Assembly: GCA_003331105.1 (NCBI GenBank)
Contig: QEND01000001.1
Coordinates: 650,119-714,118, forward strand
Reading direction: 5' to 3'
DNA length: 64,000 nt
Origin: Candidatus Tokpelaia sp. JSC161
GTDB lineage: Bacteria; Pseudomonadota; Alphaproteobacteria; Rhizobiales; Rhizobiaceae
The notes under the pieces were generated by a model. It had not been told where the DNA came from. It worked only from the letters and a program-made list of their open reading frames with translations, and did no database searches. The translations under genes and the position numbers were made by a program. Below, piece by piece: positions 47,447 to 60,452 of the stretch (the stretch's first letter is position 1; each line of letters starts with the position of its first letter).

Positions 47447-48733
47447 TTAAAAACGACGTTCAAAGCGATTGCGTAAAAGAACCGCAGCAATGTTCATTAA
47501 AGCTAAAAACATAAGAAGAACAATAATAGCACAGAATGTACGTTCAACAAAAGCACGTTCTGCTTCATTCGCCCACATATAAATTTGGACAGGAACGGCC
47601 GTTGCTGGATCCATTGGCGATACAGGATAATTTGCTACAAATGCGACCATGCCTATTAACAGCAAGGGAGCCGTTTCTCCCAAAGCATGAGCCAGACCAA
47701 GAATAGTCCCCGTTAATATCCCTGGAATCGCTAAAGGGATAACATGCTGAAAAACTGTTTGTGTTTTCGATGCTCCAAGTCCTAAAGCCGCAAGACGTAT
47801 TGATGGAGAAACCGCACGCAAGGCAGAACGAGTTGCAATAATAATTGTTGGGAATGTCATCAAGGTTAAAACTAAACCACCAACCAGAGAAGAAGAACGT
47901 GGCAACCCTAAAAAATGAATAAAAACTACAAGACCTAAAAGACCAAAGATAATTGAAGGAACAGCTGCGAGATTATTAATATTCACTTCGATCAAGTCAG
48001 TAAACCTATTCCTCCCTGCATACTCTTCAAGATAAACAGCCGCTGCAACACCAATCGGGAGAGAACAAAGAAGAACAATGAACATCATATAGAAAGAACC
48101 AATCAATGCAACACCTAAACCGGACATCTCTGGGCGACTCGAAGCTGAAAATATAAAAAAACCAAAATTAAATGTCTTATGCAGTATACCTTCATAGGCC
48201 AATTTTTTCATCCACTCTAATTGCTTATTAGACAGCTTCCGTTTCGTTTCACTTACAGAAAGATTCACTTGTCCTTTAAATACAGAATCAACATGAGACG
48301 CTGCTAAAAAAGTAAGTTTTTGGCTTGTCCCAATCAGCTGTGGATTCTTGACAACAAGATCACGTAATTGACTCCCTGCACCGAAAGAAAACATCCGGCT
48401 AACCTCACGTAAAGAGACAAGATCATCCAAGCTCACTCCCAATTCCTCTGCAAGCGCATTTCTCAGAAGACGAGGATAATCTGCTATACAAATAATCTGA
48501 GGATCATTAGCTCTTCGCCCTTCAGGATCTATTATCTTAGCATCAAGCTTTACTGATAAGGTCAAGGATGTTTGCCAAAAAGCAGAGACCCCCTGGGAAA
48601 ATACTGAATACAATAAAACGAGCAAAAAAAATACACCAAGACTGATAGCGAAAAGACCACAAGATCGAAAAAAAGCTTCAGCCCTATAACGCTGTTTCAG
48701 CCTGATATCACGGTGTTTCAAAAGCTTACTCAT
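47447..48733 (-). CDS. pstA: Phosphate ABC transporter permease PstA (long N-terminal-domain form)
   Basis: Inner-membrane permease subunit. The C-terminal permease domain (about residues 200-425) carries the EAA-type loop ([42 protein letters not shown]). About 180 residues precede it, including one transmembrane helix and a periplasmic DUF3333-type domain, as in Rhizobiales and unlike the short enterobacterial PstA. I start it at ATG 48733, which overlaps the pstC stop; the open frame runs to 48769. Confidence 0.94.
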   Translation of the reverse strand: MSKLLKHRDIRLKQRYRAEAFFRSCGLFAISLGVFFLLVLLYSVFSQGVSAFWQTSLTLSVKLDAKIIDPEGRRANDPQIICIADYPRLLRNALAEELGVSLDDLVSLREVSRMFSFGAGSQLRDLVVKNPQLIGTSQKLTFLAASHVDSVFKGQVNLSVSETKRKLSNKQLEWMKKLAYEGILHKTFNFGFFIFSASSRPEMSGLGVALIGSFYMMFIVLLCSLPIGVAAAVYLEEYAGRNRFTDLIEVNINNLAAVPSIIFGLLGLVVFIHFLGLPRSSSLVGGLVLTLMTFPTIIIATRSALRAVSPSIRLAALGLGASKTQTVFQHVIPLAIPGILTGTILGLAHALGETAPLLLIGMVAFVANYPVSPMDPATAVPVQIYMWANEAERAFVERTFCAIIVLLMFLALMNIAAVLLRNRFERRF

Positions 48734-50117
48734 ACTGCTCACGGTATTTACGCACAATATAAAGTGCAAAAATATTCATCAACAATGTTACCACAAAAAG
48801 CGTCATACCAAGTGCAAAAGCAACAAGCGTTTGAGGGGAATTAAATTCAAGATCTCCAGTTAATTGATTAACGATTTTAACAGTGATCGTTGTCATCGCA
48901 TCAAATGGATTAATTGTCAATTTAGCAGCAACACCCGCAGCCATCACTACAATCATAGTTTCACCAATCGCACGAGAAGCTGTCAAAAGCACAGCAGCCA
49001 TAATCCCTGGAAAAGCAGCAGAAAGAACCACTCGTTTAATTGTTTCCGATTGCGTAGCTCCAAGCCCGAAAGATCCCTCACGCAAAGAATAGGGAACTGC
49101 CCTAATAATATCATCTGATAATGAAGAAATAAATGGAATCAACATAATTCCCATAACAATACCAGCTGTCAGTACGCTTTGTGCCATTATAAATGCCTCG
49201 CCATTCCCTGAAAAAGCAGAAGAAAGATCACGCAAAAAGGGACCAACAGAGACTAATGCAAAAAAACCGTATACAATCGTAGGAATTCCAGCAAGAATTT
49301 CAAGCAAAGGTTTAATAAAACTACGTAGCTGAGGCGAAGCATATTCTGCCATATAGACTGCAGAAAAAATGCCAACAGGAACTGCAAACAGCATAGCAAC
49401 ACAAGCAATATAGAGTGTCCCAGCAAGAAGTGGAACAAGACCAAATTGCCCAACATTCGAATCTGTTGTAGGAAAACGAGGATCCCATACCGTTCCGAAA
49501 AAAAAATGAGATAAAGGAACTGAACGGAAAAAACTCACTGTCTGAAAAAATAATGAGGATAAAATACCAATTGTTACTAAAACAGCAATTGCTGATGCAA
49601 TGATTAAACTGAGGATGATAACACACTCAACTTTATTCCGTGCCCTCTTTTGAGAGCGAGTATCCCATAAGCCATAGACAAGACCGAAACAAGCACAAAA
49701 AACTGTTGTCAAGCTACCTATCACATTTAAAATTTTTACCTTTTTAGCAAAATCAAAAACAAAAGACAGGAGATCATGATCAATGTTCCTAGAAAGAACC
49801 ATGCTCTTTTGCAAAAGACTCTTAAGCACATCTCTTAGCACAAGGACACGATCCTCATGCAGTATGCCACTCATTTCCATACGAGACACACGCACGAAAA
49901 TCTGATGTTCTATGTATAGATTCGTACCAATATGCCATAATAAGAAAAACAAAAGAGAAGGGAACACAACAAGGAAAAATGTCCACAACCCATAATAAAA
50001 AGGACGGGAATGCATTCTGCTTCCGCAGCTTTCAAAAGCTAGCGCTCGTGCTCTACTGAGAAAAAGACCAAGCCCTCCTAGAGCGAAAACAAACAAAATC
50101 ATTCCTGAAGCCGACAT
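48726..50117 (-). CDS. pstC: Phosphate ABC transporter permease PstC (long form)
   Basis: Second permease subunit, 463 residues. The permease domain (about 220-460) contains LKPLLEILAGIPTIVYGFFALVSVGPFL and the ATPase-contact loop GLGATQSETIKRVVLSAAFPGIMAAVLLTASRAIGETMIV. An N-terminal extension with two or three extra helices and a periplasmic stretch matches the rhizobial form. It overlaps pstA by 8 bases. Confidence 0.94.
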   Translation of the reverse strand: MSASGMILFVFALGGLGLFLSRARALAFESCGSRMHSRPFYYGLWTFFLVVFPSLLFFLLWHIGTNLYIEHQIFVRVSRMEMSGILHEDRVLVLRDVLKSLLQKSMVLSRNIDHDLLSFVFDFAKKVKILNVIGSLTTVFCACFGLVYGLWDTRSQKRARNKVECVIILSLIIASAIAVLVTIGILSSLFFQTVSFFRSVPLSHFFFGTVWDPRFPTTDSNVGQFGLVPLLAGTLYIACVAMLFAVPVGIFSAVYMAEYASPQLRSFIKPLLEILAGIPTIVYGFFALVSVGPFLRDLSSAFSGNGEAFIMAQSVLTAGIVMGIMLIPFISSLSDDIIRAVPYSLREGSFGLGATQSETIKRVVLSAAFPGIMAAVLLTASRAIGETMIVVMAAGVAAKLTINPFDAMTTITVKIVNQLTGDLEFNSPQTLVAFALGMTLFVVTLLMNIFALYIVRKYREQYE

Positions 50118-50175
50118 CTCTCCCTTTCATGAACTATAGAAAAACTTCATGCCAAAAATACTGAAACAACATCTC

Positions 50176-51204
50176 TTATTTTTTTTTCAAAAGAGTGCGC
50201 TGTAGCTCACGCTCATTATCAGAAGCAGGAACAAGACCATACGCTACAAGCGGGCCATCTGGACCAATCATCTGATCAGAAAGAAAAAATTCAATGTATT
50301 CCTTCAAGCCAGGAATCATAGACAAATGAGCACCTTTAACATAAAAGAATAATGGACGAGATAGAAGATAACGACCTTCAGAAATCGTCACTTCGCTTGG
50401 GACAATAGCATTGATCGAAGCAACTTTTAAACGATCAGCATTGTTTTCATAATAAGCCAGACTCAAAATACCCATACTGGTTTTATTTGAAACAAGACGA
50501 GAAAAAGTTTCTGAATAATCACTATCAATCTCAACAGCCTTACCATCTTTACGAAGAGAACGACATGCAACATCTACCGCTTTATCATCCAGCCCTGAAG
50601 CTTTAAGCGCATCAAAGGCACCACTTGTATGACATCCATCAAGCATTAATTTTTCTTCAAAAACTTCACGCGTACCATGTTTCTCTCCTGGAACATAAAC
50701 AGTAATAGCCCATGGAGGCAAATGAGGATTAATCTCATTCCATGATTTTATAAAGTTTGCTTGTAAGTGACCATTCATCACAACATAAGCCCCAAGAGCA
50801 TTATAAATATCCTCTGATCTTAAATTCCAATCAGGCCCATTAATATTAGTCGAAAAAATAATACCATCATAACCAATCCGAAATTCTCGTATATCCTTAA
50901 CACCATTTTGAAAACAGGATTGTCTTTCACCAGGCTTAATCGGTCGTGAAGCATTAACAATATCAATTGTATTGCTACCGATACCCCGACAAAACTCCTG
51001 AAACCCAGCCCCAGACCCTCCTGTCTCAATCACAGGAATTTTATAAGAATGGTAAGCTTCACCAAAGGCTTCCGCTACAATTTTTGCGTAAGGGAATATC
51101 GTAGAAGATCCAGAAATTTGTATTTGATCCCGCGCACAAGCAATTTCTATCCTCATGAAAAAAATGAAAAGGTACGCAATAAAAAAAAATCGTCTTCCCC
51201 TCAC
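50176..51204 (-). CDS. pstS: Phosphate-binding periplasmic protein PstS
   Basis: Captures phosphate in the periplasm for PstCAB. The signal peptide (about residues 1-24) ends IACA, then QIQISGSSTIFPYAKIVAEAF with the phosphate-contacting SGSSTIFP loop, and GGSGAGFQEFCRG, another phosphate loop. The start is a GTG with GGAGG upstream. 342 residues, complete. First gene of the pst operon; it begins about 120 bases after rpoC ends. No phoR lies upstream, and I could not find a clear Pho box. Confidence 0.94.
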   Translation of the reverse strand: MRGRRFFFIAYLFIFFMRIEIACARDQIQISGSSTIFPYAKIVAEAFGEAYHSYKIPVIETGGSGAGFQEFCRGIGSNTIDIVNASRPIKPGERQSCFQNGVKDIREFRIGYDGIIFSTNINGPDWNLRSEDIYNALGAYVVMNGHLQANFIKSWNEINPHLPPWAITVYVPGEKHGTREVFEEKLMLDGCHTSGAFDALKASGLDDKAVDVACRSLRKDGKAVEIDSDYSETFSRLVSNKTSMGILSLAYYENNADRLKVASINAIVPSEVTISEGRYLLSRPLFFYVKGAHLSMIPGLKEYIEFFLSDQMIGPDGPLVAYGLVPASDNERELQRTLLKKK

Positions 51205-51323
51205 TTCCTCAAGTCCTCCATAAATCTATAAAAAAAAAGCGCATAATCCGAACACTCTCAATCAAAATAAGCTATAAATAAATAGAAATACCTCCACTTC
51301 TTATAGATCAAATTTTCAAAACT

Positions 51324-54300
51324 TTATTCAACAGCTACAGATGTCATATCAGACAACATAAGACCAGATCCTCTAGCAAGGCGAGTCGCCTTACGACGTT
51401 CATCAACAATTAAATCATCACGCGCCGTAGCAATACGACGAATTTGTGCAATTGTCCCACCTGTCCCAGCCGGAATAAGACGACCAACAATCACATTTTC
51501 CTTAAGACCCTGTAATGTATCAATCTTCCCAGCAACCGCTGCTTCTGTAAGCACACGGGTAGTCTCTTGAAAAGAGGCAGCAGAAATAAAAGATGGTGTT
51601 TGTAATGAGGCTTTAGTAATACCAAGAAGAATGGGATTCCCAAGCGCTGGCTTCCTGCCTTCCTCAATGAGACGTTCATTAATCTCATGAAGCTCAATAC
51701 GATCTACATGATCACCCGAGATATAGGTAGAGTCTCCCGAATCAGTAATTTCAACCTTCTGCAACATTTGTCGAACAATCACCTCAATATGCTTATCATT
51801 AATCAAAACACCTTGTAATCGATAGACCTCTTGAATCTCATTTACAAGATAAGCAGCAAGAGCTTCAACTCCTTTTATAGCAAGAATATCATGAGGTGCA
51901 GGATTCCCGTCAAGGAGATAATCTCCTTTCTCAATTTGATCACCGTCTTGAAAATGAAAAGGTCGACCTTTTGGAATCAAATATTCCACAGGCTCTATAA
52001 AAGATTCTATTGGTTCAATAAAAATACGACGCTTATTTTTATAGTCACGGCTAAAACGAATAGTACCACTCATCTCAGCTATAATCGCATGATCTTTTGG
52101 ACGACGTGCCTCAAAAAGCTCCGCTACACGTGGCAATCCTCCAGTGATATCCTTTGTCTTAGTACTCTCCATGGGAAGACGAGCAATAACATCCCCGGCC
52201 TTTACATACATATCAGGTTCTACTGAAAGAATAGTATCCACTGACATCATATAACGTGCTTCACCACCTTTTGTTAATCTAGAAATCTTTCCTTTTTTAT
52301 CTTTCAGAACAATAGCTGGTTTTAAATCAGCACCACGTGGATTTACCCTCCAATCCATAACCTGACGCTTAGTGATTCCTGTTGATTCATCCATATTTTC
52401 AGAAACAGATAGCCCATCAATCATATCTTCAAATGTAACGTAGCCTTCTACTTCTGTCAGAATAGGACGTGTATAGGGATCCCATTCTGCAATACGCTGA
52501 CCACGCTTAACAAAAGCACCATCCTCTAAAAATAAACGTGCACCATAACTCACACGATGAGAGGCCCGCTCCTTCCCAGTTTCATCTCTGATCACAACTG
52601 CCATATTACGGCCCATCACTACAAGATGACCTGCAGAATTATGTACGACATTACAATTCCTTAGTTCAACCTGACCTTCATAAGATGCTTCTAAGTAAGA
52701 AGAATCGACCATCTGTGCTGTCCCACCCAGATGAAAAGTTCGCATCGTCAGCTGAGTGCCTGGTTCCCCAATTGATTGAGCTGCAATAACACCAACAGCT
52801 TCTCCCTGATTAACAGGTGCGCCACGAGCCAGATCCCTACCATAACACTTAGCACAAACACCAATACGAGTTTCACAAGTCAATGCAGAACGAATCTGCA
52901 CGGATTGAATCCCTGCTTCTTCAATTCGCATGACATCAGACTCTTCAATCATAGAACTAGCCTTAAGAAGCACATCCCCTGTCAGCGGATGTAAAATGTC
53001 TAACAATGCACTCCGACCTAAAATACGCTGTCCAAGAGAAGCAACGATCTGTCCAGCATCAAGTATAGCCTGCATTGTCAAACCTTTATTTGTCCCACAA
53101 TCAAGCTCAGAAATAATCGCGTCTTGCGCTACGTCTACAAGACGACGAGTTAGATAACCCGAATTTGCTGTCTTAAGAGCCGTATCAGCAAGCCCTTTAC
53201 GAGCTCCATGTGTTGAATTAAAATATTCGTTAACAGTTAAACCCTCTTTAAAATTAGAAATAATCGGTGTTTCAATAATCTCACCTGATGGCTTAGCCAT
53301 CAGACCACGCATCCCTGCAAGCTGCTTCATCTGATTCGATGATCCTCGTGCCCCTGAATGCGACATCATATAAATCGAATTCATTGGCTTATCTTTTCCT
53401 GTTTGCCTATCCGATTCAATTGCCTGAATACGTTTCATCATTTCTTCTGCAATACGATCAGTACATTTACTCCAAGCATCAACAACTTTATTATATTTTT
53501 CACCCTGAGTTATCAGACCGTCATTATACTGTTGCTCATATTCCTTAACCAAAACCTCTGTTTCAGCAACAAGGCTAGCTTTCTTTTCAGGAATAACCAT
53601 ATCATCCTTTCCAAAAGAAATCCCTGCACGACAGGCATAAGAAAAGCCAAGCTGCATAATCTGATCACAAAAAATAACAGTTTCCTTCTGACCACAATGA
53701 CGATAAACATGGTCAATCATAGATGAAATATTTTTCTTCGTCATTTCCTGATTAACAATGTCAAAAGATACCTTAGGATTTTTCGGTAAAAGTTCTCCAA
53801 TGATCATACGACCGGGTGTCGTATCAAAAATTTTAGAAACAGGCTGCCCTTGCGCATCTATAGATCGATACCTGCCCTTGATCCTACTATGCAAAAAAAC
53901 AATTTTATTCTCAAGAGCATGTTCTAACTCACCCATATCAGAAAAAATCATATTTTTTCTAGATTCTTTTTCTGAATCAATAGAAAGATAATAAAGACCA
54001 AGGACCATATCCTGAGAAGGCACAATCACTGGTGCACCATTTGCCGGATGAAGAATATTGTTCGTTGACATCATAAGCACACGAGCTTCTAATTGCGATT
54101 CTAGGGATAATGGCACATGCACCGCCATCTGGTCCCCATCGAAATCCGCATTAAATGCTGTACAAACTAAGGGATGGAGTTGAATCGCCTTCCCTTCAAT
54201 CAAAACAGGTTCAAAAGCCTGAATACCAAGACGATGAAGAGTCGGAGCCCTATTTAAAAGCACTGGATGTTCACGTATAACCTCATCTAAGATATCCCAG

Positions 54301-55529
54301 ACTTCAGGTCTTTCTTTTTCAACTAACTTTTTTGCCTGCTTGACCGTAGAAGACAAACCTTTAGCATCCAGGCGAGCATAAATAAACGGTTTAAATAGCT
54401 CAAGAGCCATTTTTTTTGGCAAACCACATTGATGCAATTTCAACTCAGGACCAGTTACAATCACTGAACGACCTGAATAATCAACGCGCTTCCCAAGTAA
54501 ATTTTGACGAAACCGACCTTGCTTCCCTTTAAGCATATCGGATAGCGACTTTAAAAGACGTTTATTGGCACCAGCAATAACACGGCCACGACGCCCGTTA
54601 TCAAACAAAGCATCAACAGCTTCCTGCAACATACGCTTTTCATTCCGAATGATAATCCCTGGAGCACGCAACTCAATCAATCGCTTTAAACGATTATTAC
54701 GATTGATCACACGCCGATAAAGATCATTTAAATCTGATGTTGCAAAACGACCTCCATCTAACGGCACAAGAGGACGTAAGTCCGGTGGAATCACCGGAAT
54801 CACTTTCATAATCATCCACTCAGGTTTATTCCCAGACTCAAAAAAATTCTCAACAATCTTAAGACGCTTCATGATTTTTTTTTGCTTCAGTTCCGAGGCA
54901 CTCTCGGCAAGTTCAGCACGTAACTTGCCGGCAAGGGTTTCAAGCTCCAGAGAAGCAAGAAGCTCATGAATTGCATCCGCCCCAATTAATGCCGTAAACT
55001 GATCCTCACCAAACTCCTCCACCGCTATCAAATATTCTTCCTCAGAAAGGAGCTGCTGCATTTTAAGCGGCGTCAATCCTGGTTCTGTCACAATATAATT
55101 TTCAAAATAGAGAACACGTTCAATATCCTTCAAAGCTATATCAAGAAGCGTACTAATCCGACTCGGTAATGACTTTAAAAACCAAATATGTGCAACAGAA
55201 GCTGCAAGTTCAATATGTCCCATACGCTCTCGACGCACCCGCGATAAGGTCACTTCAACTCCACATTTCTCACATATAATTCCTTTATATTTCATGCGTT
55301 TATACTTACCGCACAAACACTCGTAATCCTTAATCGGACCAAAAATACGGGAACAGAAAAGACCTTCACGCTCTGGTTTAAAAGTCCGATAGTTTATAGT
55401 CTCTGGCTTTTTAATTTCACCATATGACCAAGACATGATTTTTTCCGGACTTGCAATAGAAATCCGAATGGAATCAAACGTTTGCACAGATGCCTGAGGA
55501 TTGAAAAGATTCATAACCTCTTGATTCAT
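51324..55529 (-). CDS. rpoC: DNA-directed RNA polymerase subunit beta'
   Basis: Catalytic subunit of RNA polymerase, 1401 residues. The first zinc site is [20 protein letters not shown] (about residues 70-88), the Mg2+-binding [12 protein letters not shown] lies near 460, and the second Cys cluster is [16 protein letters not shown]. The bridge-helix region [31 protein letters not shown] is intact. AAGGAG precedes the start. It follows rpoB after 154 bases, in which no gene is seen. Confidence 0.98.
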   Translation of the reverse strand: MNQEVMNLFNPQASVQTFDSIRISIASPEKIMSWSYGEIKKPETINYRTFKPEREGLFCSRIFGPIKDYECLCGKYKRMKYKGIICEKCGVEVTLSRVRRERMGHIELAASVAHIWFLKSLPSRISTLLDIALKDIERVLYFENYIVTEPGLTPLKMQQLLSEEEYLIAVEEFGEDQFTALIGADAIHELLASLELETLAGKLRAELAESASELKQKKIMKRLKIVENFFESGNKPEWMIMKVIPVIPPDLRPLVPLDGGRFATSDLNDLYRRVINRNNRLKRLIELRAPGIIIRNEKRMLQEAVDALFDNGRRGRVIAGANKRLLKSLSDMLKGKQGRFRQNLLGKRVDYSGRSVIVTGPELKLHQCGLPKKMALELFKPFIYARLDAKGLSSTVKQAKKLVEKERPEVWDILDEVIREHPVLLNRAPTLHRLGIQAFEPVLIEGKAIQLHPLVCTAFNADFDGDQMAVHVPLSLESQLEARVLMMSTNNILHPANGAPVIVPSQDMVLGLYYLSIDSEKESRKNMIFSDMGELEHALENKIVFLHSRIKGRYRSIDAQGQPVSKIFDTTPGRMIIGELLPKNPKVSFDIVNQEMTKKNISSMIDHVYRHCGQKETVIFCDQIMQLGFSYACRAGISFGKDDMVIPEKKASLVAETEVLVKEYEQQYNDGLITQGEKYNKVVDAWSKCTDRIAEEMMKRIQAIESDRQTGKDKPMNSIYMMSHSGARGSSNQMKQLAGMRGLMAKPSGEIIETPIISNFKEGLTVNEYFNSTHGARKGLADTALKTANSGYLTRRLVDVAQDAIISELDCGTNKGLTMQAILDAGQIVASLGQRILGRSALLDILHPLTGDVLLKASSMIEESDVMRIEEAGIQSVQIRSALTCETRIGVCAKCYGRDLARGAPVNQGEAVGVIAAQSIGEPGTQLTMRTFHLGGTAQMVDSSYLEASYEGQVELRNCNVVHNSAGHLVVMGRNMAVVIRDETGKERASHRVSYGARLFLEDGAFVKRGQRIAEWDPYTRPILTEVEGYVTFEDMIDGLSVSENMDESTGITKRQVMDWRVNPRGADLKPAIVLKDKKGKISRLTKGGEARYMMSVDTILSVEPDMYVKAGDVIARLPMESTKTKDITGGLPRVAELFEARRPKDHAIIAEMSGTIRFSRDYKNKRRIFIEPIESFIEPVEYLIPKGRPFHFQDGDQIEKGDYLLDGNPAPHDILAIKGVEALAAYLVNEIQEVYRLQGVLINDKHIEVIVRQMLQKVEITDSGDSTYISGDHVDRIELHEINERLIEEGRKPALGNPILLGITKASLQTPSFISAASFQETTRVLTEAAVAGKIDTLQGLKENVIVGRLIPAGTGGTIAQIRRIATARDDLIVDERRKATRLARGSGLMLSDMTSVAVE

Positions 55530-55683
55530 GCCGTTCTCCTTGAAACTCTTTTAAGCCTACTACAATGACCCAATGCCCATCTCTTAGAACACAGTCACAA
55601 TTCTCTCTATGCAAAACTAATGGCAGCTATTCTCAGAAACAAAGAAAATGACCTTACACCAAAGATCTTTTTTCAAACATTCC

Positions 55684-58600
55684 TCATAAAACAGCGCCGC
55701 TTTTAGATACACAGCGAGACATGAACTCACGTGTATCATCAAGCTCAATATCCAGACCAAGAGATCGCATTTCTTTAACCAAAACATTAAAGCTTTCAGG
55801 GATACCTGCATCAAAGGTATCATCTCCGCGTACAATCGCTTCATAAACCTTAGTGCGCCCACCAACATCATCCGACTTCACAGTAAGCATTTCTTGCAAA
55901 GTGTATGCAGCACCATAAGCCTCAAGCGCCCAAACCTCCATTTCACCAAAACGTTGTCCGCCAAACTGCGCTTTACCTCCTAATGGCTGCTGAGTGACAA
56001 GAGAATATGGTCCGATAGAACGGGCATGAATTTTATCATCAACCAAATGATGTAATTTCAGCATATAAATATAACCAACTGTTACTTCCCTGTCAAAAGG
56101 CTCTCCGGTCCGCCCATCATAGAGTACAGCCTGACCTGATGTCGATAAGCCAGCTGTTTCAAGGGCTGTATTAATATCTCGTTCATGAGCCCCATCGAAA
56201 ACGGGAGTAGCAACGAATATTCCATTCTTCATCTGAGTTGCAAGACGGATAAGACTCTCATCATCATAACAACCTACAGACTCATTACGAATATTATCCG
56301 GAATAATTTCATTAATTTTATCACGAATTTTCCCAATATCCGAGTCTTTTTTATAAGCTTCGAGAAGGAGCGCAATTTGCTTACCTATCCCAGCACAAGC
56401 CCATCCAAGATGAGTTTCTAAAATTTGTCCAACATTCATCCGACTTGGGACACCCAGAGGATTAAGGACAATATCAACATGTGTTCCATCCTCTAAAAAT
56501 GGCATATCTTCAATCGGCAAAATGCGGGAAACAACACCCTTATTCCCATGACGTCCAGCCATTTTATCCCCTGGTTGAATTTTACGTTTTACGGCAACGA
56601 AAACCTTAACCATTTTCATGACACCAGGTGGCATCTCATCCCCACGTTGAACTTTTTCCACCTTGTCCATAAACCTTTGTTCAAGCTGCTTTTTAGAAGC
56701 ATCATACTGATTACGCAACGCTTCCGCTTGACTCTGAATCCTATCATTTTCAAATGTAAACATCCACCATTGTGAACGCGGATAAATACTCATTACACTT
56801 TCATTAAGAATTCTTCCTTTTTTAAAACCTTTTGGACCACCAATCGCAAAATTCCCATTCAGCATATCAAAAAGACGAGCATACACATTACGATCTAAAA
56901 TAGATTGCTCATCGTTACGATCCTTAGCAAGACGTTCAATCTCTTCACGCTCAATAGCCATAGCCCGCTCATCTTTTTCAACACCATGTCTGTTAAAGAC
57001 GCGCACCTCAACAACCGTCCCGAAAGTCCCAGGAGGCATACGCATAGATGTATCCCGAACATCTGAAGCTTTTTCACCAAAAATAGCGCGTAAAAGCTTT
57101 TCCTCAGGTGTCATCGGAGTTTCACCTTTTGGAGTAATCTTACCAACGAGAATATCTCCTGGATGAACTTCAGCACCGATATAAACAATACCGGCTTCAT
57201 CCAAATTCCTTAGTGCTTCTTCTGAAACATTTGGAATATCCCGCGTAATTTCCTCAGGCCCCAACTTTGTATCACGAGATACCACTTCAAATTCCTCAAT
57301 ATGAATAGAAGTAAAAATATCATCAACTACAATTCTCTCAGAGAGTAAAATAGAATCTTCGTAATTATATCCATTCCATGGCATAAATGCGACAAGAACA
57401 TTACGACCAAGAGCCAGATCCCCAAGATCTGTTGATGGACCATCAGCAATAATATCACCCTTTTCAATGAGATCACCAACACGGACCAAGGGACGCTGAT
57501 TAATACAAGTCGACTGGTTCGAACGTTGAAATTTCTGAAGCCTATAAATATCAACTCCAGACTTTGATGGCTCCAGATCCCCTGTAGCACGAATAACAAT
57601 ACGCGTTGCATCTACCTGATCTATAATACCGCTACGCTTTGCTGCAACAGCAGCACCAGAATCACGTGCTACTATAGACTCCATACCTGTCCCAACAAAA
57701 GGTGCTTCTGTACGGACTAAAGGCACAGCTTGCCGTTGCATATTCGATCCCATCAAAGCTCGATTCGCATCATCATTTTCAAGAAAAGGAATTAAAGCTG
57801 CAGCTACAGAAACAAGCTGCTTCGGGGAAACATCCATCAGATCCACTTGATCAGACGGCGCCATTAAAACCTCACCTGCATGTCTACATACAATAAACTG
57901 ATCTATAAAACGATTTTGAATATCAAGCGAAGAATTCGCTTGAGCTACATAATGCTTTGATTCTTCCATGGCCGAGAGATACACAACATCCATCGTGACC
58001 CTCCCATCAACAATTTTACGATAAGGACTTTCAATAAAACCATATTTATTAACCCGAGCAAAAGTAGCAAGCGAATTAATGAGACCGATGTTAGGCCCTT
58101 CTGGAGTTTCAATAGGACAAATACGACCATAATGAGTTGGATGAACATCACGTACTTCAAATCCCGCACGTTCCCGTGTTAAACCACCTGGACCCAGAGC
58201 TGAAAGTCGTCTTTTGTGTGTAATCTCTGAAAGAGGATTGGTCTGATCCATAAATTGCGACAGTTGTGATGATCCAAAAAACTCACGAACAGCTGCAGCT
58301 GCTGGCTTAGCGTTAATTAAATCCTGCGGCATAACTGTATCAATTTCGACAGAAGACATTCGCTCTTTTATTGCCCTTTCCATCCGCAAGAGACCAACAC
58401 GATATTGGTTCTCCATTAACTCCCCAACAGAACGAACTCTACGATTTCCAAGATTATCAATATCATCAATTTCACCACGACCATCACGCAAATCAACCAA
58501 CATTCTTACTACAGCAAGAATATCCTCCTTGCGGAGCACCCTTACACTGTCTGGACAATCAAGGTTAAGACGCATATTCATTTTCACACGGCCGACTGCA

Positions 58601-59820
58601 GAAAGATCATACCTCTCTGGATCAAAAAACAATGATTGCAACATTGCTTGCGCTGTTTCTAAAATCGGAGGTTCACCAGGACGCATAACACGATAAAGGT
58701 CAAATAAAGCCTCTTGAAAACTCTCGTTCTTATCAGCAACAAGCGTATTACGAATATACGCTCCTATATTCACATGATCTATATCTAAGACAGCAATTTC
58801 ATCAACATCAGCATCGCACAAGACTTTCATGGTCTTTTCATCAATCTCATCCCCAGCCTCAAGATAAATTTCACCTGTCTGATGATTCAGAATATCTTCC
58901 GCTAAATAAGAACCGTACAAATCATCTTCTCTCACCCTAATCGATTTTAATCCATCTTTCGCAAAGGCCTCAAGAGCATGAAGTGTTAATTTACAGCCTT
59001 CTTCTGCAAAGACTCTCCCCGAGTCGGCATCAATCAAATCTGCAGCGAGCTTTATACCTTTAAAACGCTCTGGAACATAAGGAAAACTCCAGTCCTTCCC
59101 ATGCCGAGTATAAATGAGAGTGCGATAATAGGTAGATAAGATCTCCTGAGCATCCAAACCTAATGCCATGAGTAAAGTGGTTACTGGAATTTTCCTACGA
59201 CGATCAATCCGGGCGTAAAGAATATCTCTCGCATCAAACTCTATATCTAGCCAAGAACCACGATAAGGAATGATACGAACAGCGAATAAAAGCTTCCCAG
59301 AAGAATGAGATCTTCCTTTATCATGATCAAAAAAGACACCTGGCGAACGATGCATTTGTGAAACGATCACACGCTCTGTCCCGTTAACAACAAAAGTGCC
59401 GTTATCAGTCATAAGAGGCATATCGCCCATATAAACATCTTGTTCTTTAATATCTTTAATAGACTTAGAATTCGTATTCTCATCACAATCAAAAACAATT
59501 AAACGGAGTGTTACCTTTAAAGAAACAGAATAGGTTAAATCACGCTGACGGCATTCCTCAACATCAAATTTCGGAGAATCAAATTCATAACGTACAAACT
59601 CAAGAATCGAAACACCCGAAAAATCACTGACTGGAAAAACTGACTTAAAAACTGCCTGTAAACCTTCGTCCGGACGCCCGCCATCAGGCTCTTCAACCAT
59701 AAGAAACTGATCATAAGACGCTTTTTGTACCTCAATAAGATTCGGCATATCTGCTACTTCAGGTATCCTACCAAAAAACTTACGTACACGTCTACGACCA
59801 TTGAATGAAGGGGTTGCCAT
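55684..59820 (-). CDS. rpoB: DNA-directed RNA polymerase subunit beta
   Basis: 1378 residues, complete. The rifampicin-binding region reads [29 protein letters not shown]; the residues most often changed in resistant mutants (Asp in FMDQ, His in THKRR, Ser in RRLSALG) are wild type, so susceptibility at target level is expected. Also seen: [31 protein letters not shown] and the C-terminal [31 protein letters not shown]. An AAAGGAG site precedes the ATG. It lies behind rplL, separated by a hairpin that may attenuate read-through. Confidence 0.98.
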   Translation of the reverse strand: MATPSFNGRRRVRKFFGRIPEVADMPNLIEVQKASYDQFLMVEEPDGGRPDEGLQAVFKSVFPVSDFSGVSILEFVRYEFDSPKFDVEECRQRDLTYSVSLKVTLRLIVFDCDENTNSKSIKDIKEQDVYMGDMPLMTDNGTFVVNGTERVIVSQMHRSPGVFFDHDKGRSHSSGKLLFAVRIIPYRGSWLDIEFDARDILYARIDRRRKIPVTTLLMALGLDAQEILSTYYRTLIYTRHGKDWSFPYVPERFKGIKLAADLIDADSGRVFAEEGCKLTLHALEAFAKDGLKSIRVREDDLYGSYLAEDILNHQTGEIYLEAGDEIDEKTMKVLCDADVDEIAVLDIDHVNIGAYIRNTLVADKNESFQEALFDLYRVMRPGEPPILETAQAMLQSLFFDPERYDLSAVGRVKMNMRLNLDCPDSVRVLRKEDILAVVRMLVDLRDGRGEIDDIDNLGNRRVRSVGELMENQYRVGLLRMERAIKERMSSVEIDTVMPQDLINAKPAAAAVREFFGSSQLSQFMDQTNPLSEITHKRRLSALGPGGLTRERAGFEVRDVHPTHYGRICPIETPEGPNIGLINSLATFARVNKYGFIESPYRKIVDGRVTMDVVYLSAMEESKHYVAQANSSLDIQNRFIDQFIVCRHAGEVLMAPSDQVDLMDVSPKQLVSVAAALIPFLENDDANRALMGSNMQRQAVPLVRTEAPFVGTGMESIVARDSGAAVAAKRSGIIDQVDATRIVIRATGDLEPSKSGVDIYRLQKFQRSNQSTCINQRPLVRVGDLIEKGDIIADGPSTDLGDLALGRNVLVAFMPWNGYNYEDSILLSERIVVDDIFTSIHIEEFEVVSRDTKLGPEEITRDIPNVSEEALRNLDEAGIVYIGAEVHPGDILVGKITPKGETPMTPEEKLLRAIFGEKASDVRDTSMRMPPGTFGTVVEVRVFNRHGVEKDERAMAIEREEIERLAKDRNDEQSILDRNVYARLFDMLNGNFAIGGPKGFKKGRILNESVMSIYPRSQWWMFTFENDRIQSQAEALRNQYDASKKQLEQRFMDKVEKVQRGDEMPPGVMKMVKVFVAVKRKIQPGDKMAGRHGNKGVVSRILPIEDMPFLEDGTHVDIVLNPLGVPSRMNVGQILETHLGWACAGIGKQIALLLEAYKKDSDIGKIRDKINEIIPDNIRNESVGCYDDESLIRLATQMKNGIFVATPVFDGAHERDINTALETAGLSTSGQAVLYDGRTGEPFDREVTVGYIYMLKLHHLVDDKIHARSIGPYSLVTQQPLGGKAQFGGQRFGEMEVWALEAYGAAYTLQEMLTVKSDDVGGRTKVYEAIVRGDDTFDAGIPESFNVLVKEMRSLGLDIELDDTREFMSRCVSKSGAVL

Positions 59821-59982
59821 AACCGCTCCTTTATATACGCAATCCTAACAGACTCACTGCAGGAAAGACTTCTGCTGATTTAACAAAACGTCTCATATTT
59901 GATCTCTGATACGATCTTAACGATCCGCTAGCTCAATGCCTTACAATCTAGCAACTTACAGCTCATCTCAAATTCTGAAAAG

Positions 59983-60003
59983 CGGCAGGGAGTACACCTG
60001 CCG
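59983..60003 (-). terminator. Attenuator-like hairpin between rplL and rpoB
   Basis: On the minus strand, stem CGGCAGG / CCTGCCG around a 7-base loop is followed by CTTTTC, starting 12 bases after the rplL stop. In other bacteria a partial terminator here sets the ribosomal-protein to RNA-polymerase ratio; the same role is inferred. The rest of the 195-base spacer shows nothing else. Confidence 0.65.
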
Positions 60004-60015
60004 AAATCAAATTTC

Positions 60016-60393
60016 CTATTTAAGATCAACCTTAGCTCCAACTGCCTCCAATTGTGCCTTAATCTTTTCAGCATCATCCTTAGAAAGCCCTTCCTTAACA
60101 GACTTTGGTGCAGCTTCAACCAAATCTTTTGCCTCCTTTAGACCAAGGCCTGTAATAGCACGAACCTCTTTAATAACATTGATTTTCTGTGAACCAATTT
60201 CCATTAAAACAACATCAAACTCAGTCTTTTCCTCAATTACATCAGATCCAGACGCAGAATCACCGACAAGGCCTACGGCTACAGGTGCTTGTGCTGAAAC
60301 TCCCCATCTATCTTCTAATATCTTAGAAAGTTCTGCAGCCTCTATAACAGTTAGTGCAGAAAGCGTTTCCACGATCTTTTCGAGATCAGCCAT
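60016..60393 (-). CDS. rplL: 50S ribosomal protein L7/L12
   Basis: Stalk protein that recruits translation factors. The N-terminal dimerisation segment ([27 protein letters not shown]), flexible Ala/Gly hinge (about residues 35-50) and C-terminal domain [49 protein letters not shown] are normal. 125 residues, complete, with AAGGAAATG-type site (AAGGAA) before ATG. Follows rplJ by 59 bases. Confidence 0.98.
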   Translation of the reverse strand: MADLEKIVETLSALTVIEAAELSKILEDRWGVSAQAPVAVGLVGDSASGSDVIEEKTEFDVVLMEIGSQKINVIKEVRAITGLGLKEAKDLVEAAPKSVKEGLSKDDAEKIKAQLEAVGAKVDLK

Positions 60394-60452
60394 TTTTCAT
60401 TTCCTTAATAAAATGTGAATACCCGGCAATGAGGAAAAAACCTCAAGCCACC

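Noticed and set aside
47413..47490. Extended start of pstB inside pstA
   Set aside because: ATG at 47412 has a ribosome binding site and fits the family; the extension would be the shifted reading of pstA.
51205..51323. A Pho box before pstS
   Set aside because: No pair of CTGTCAT-like repeats at the right spacing could be found by eye on either strand.
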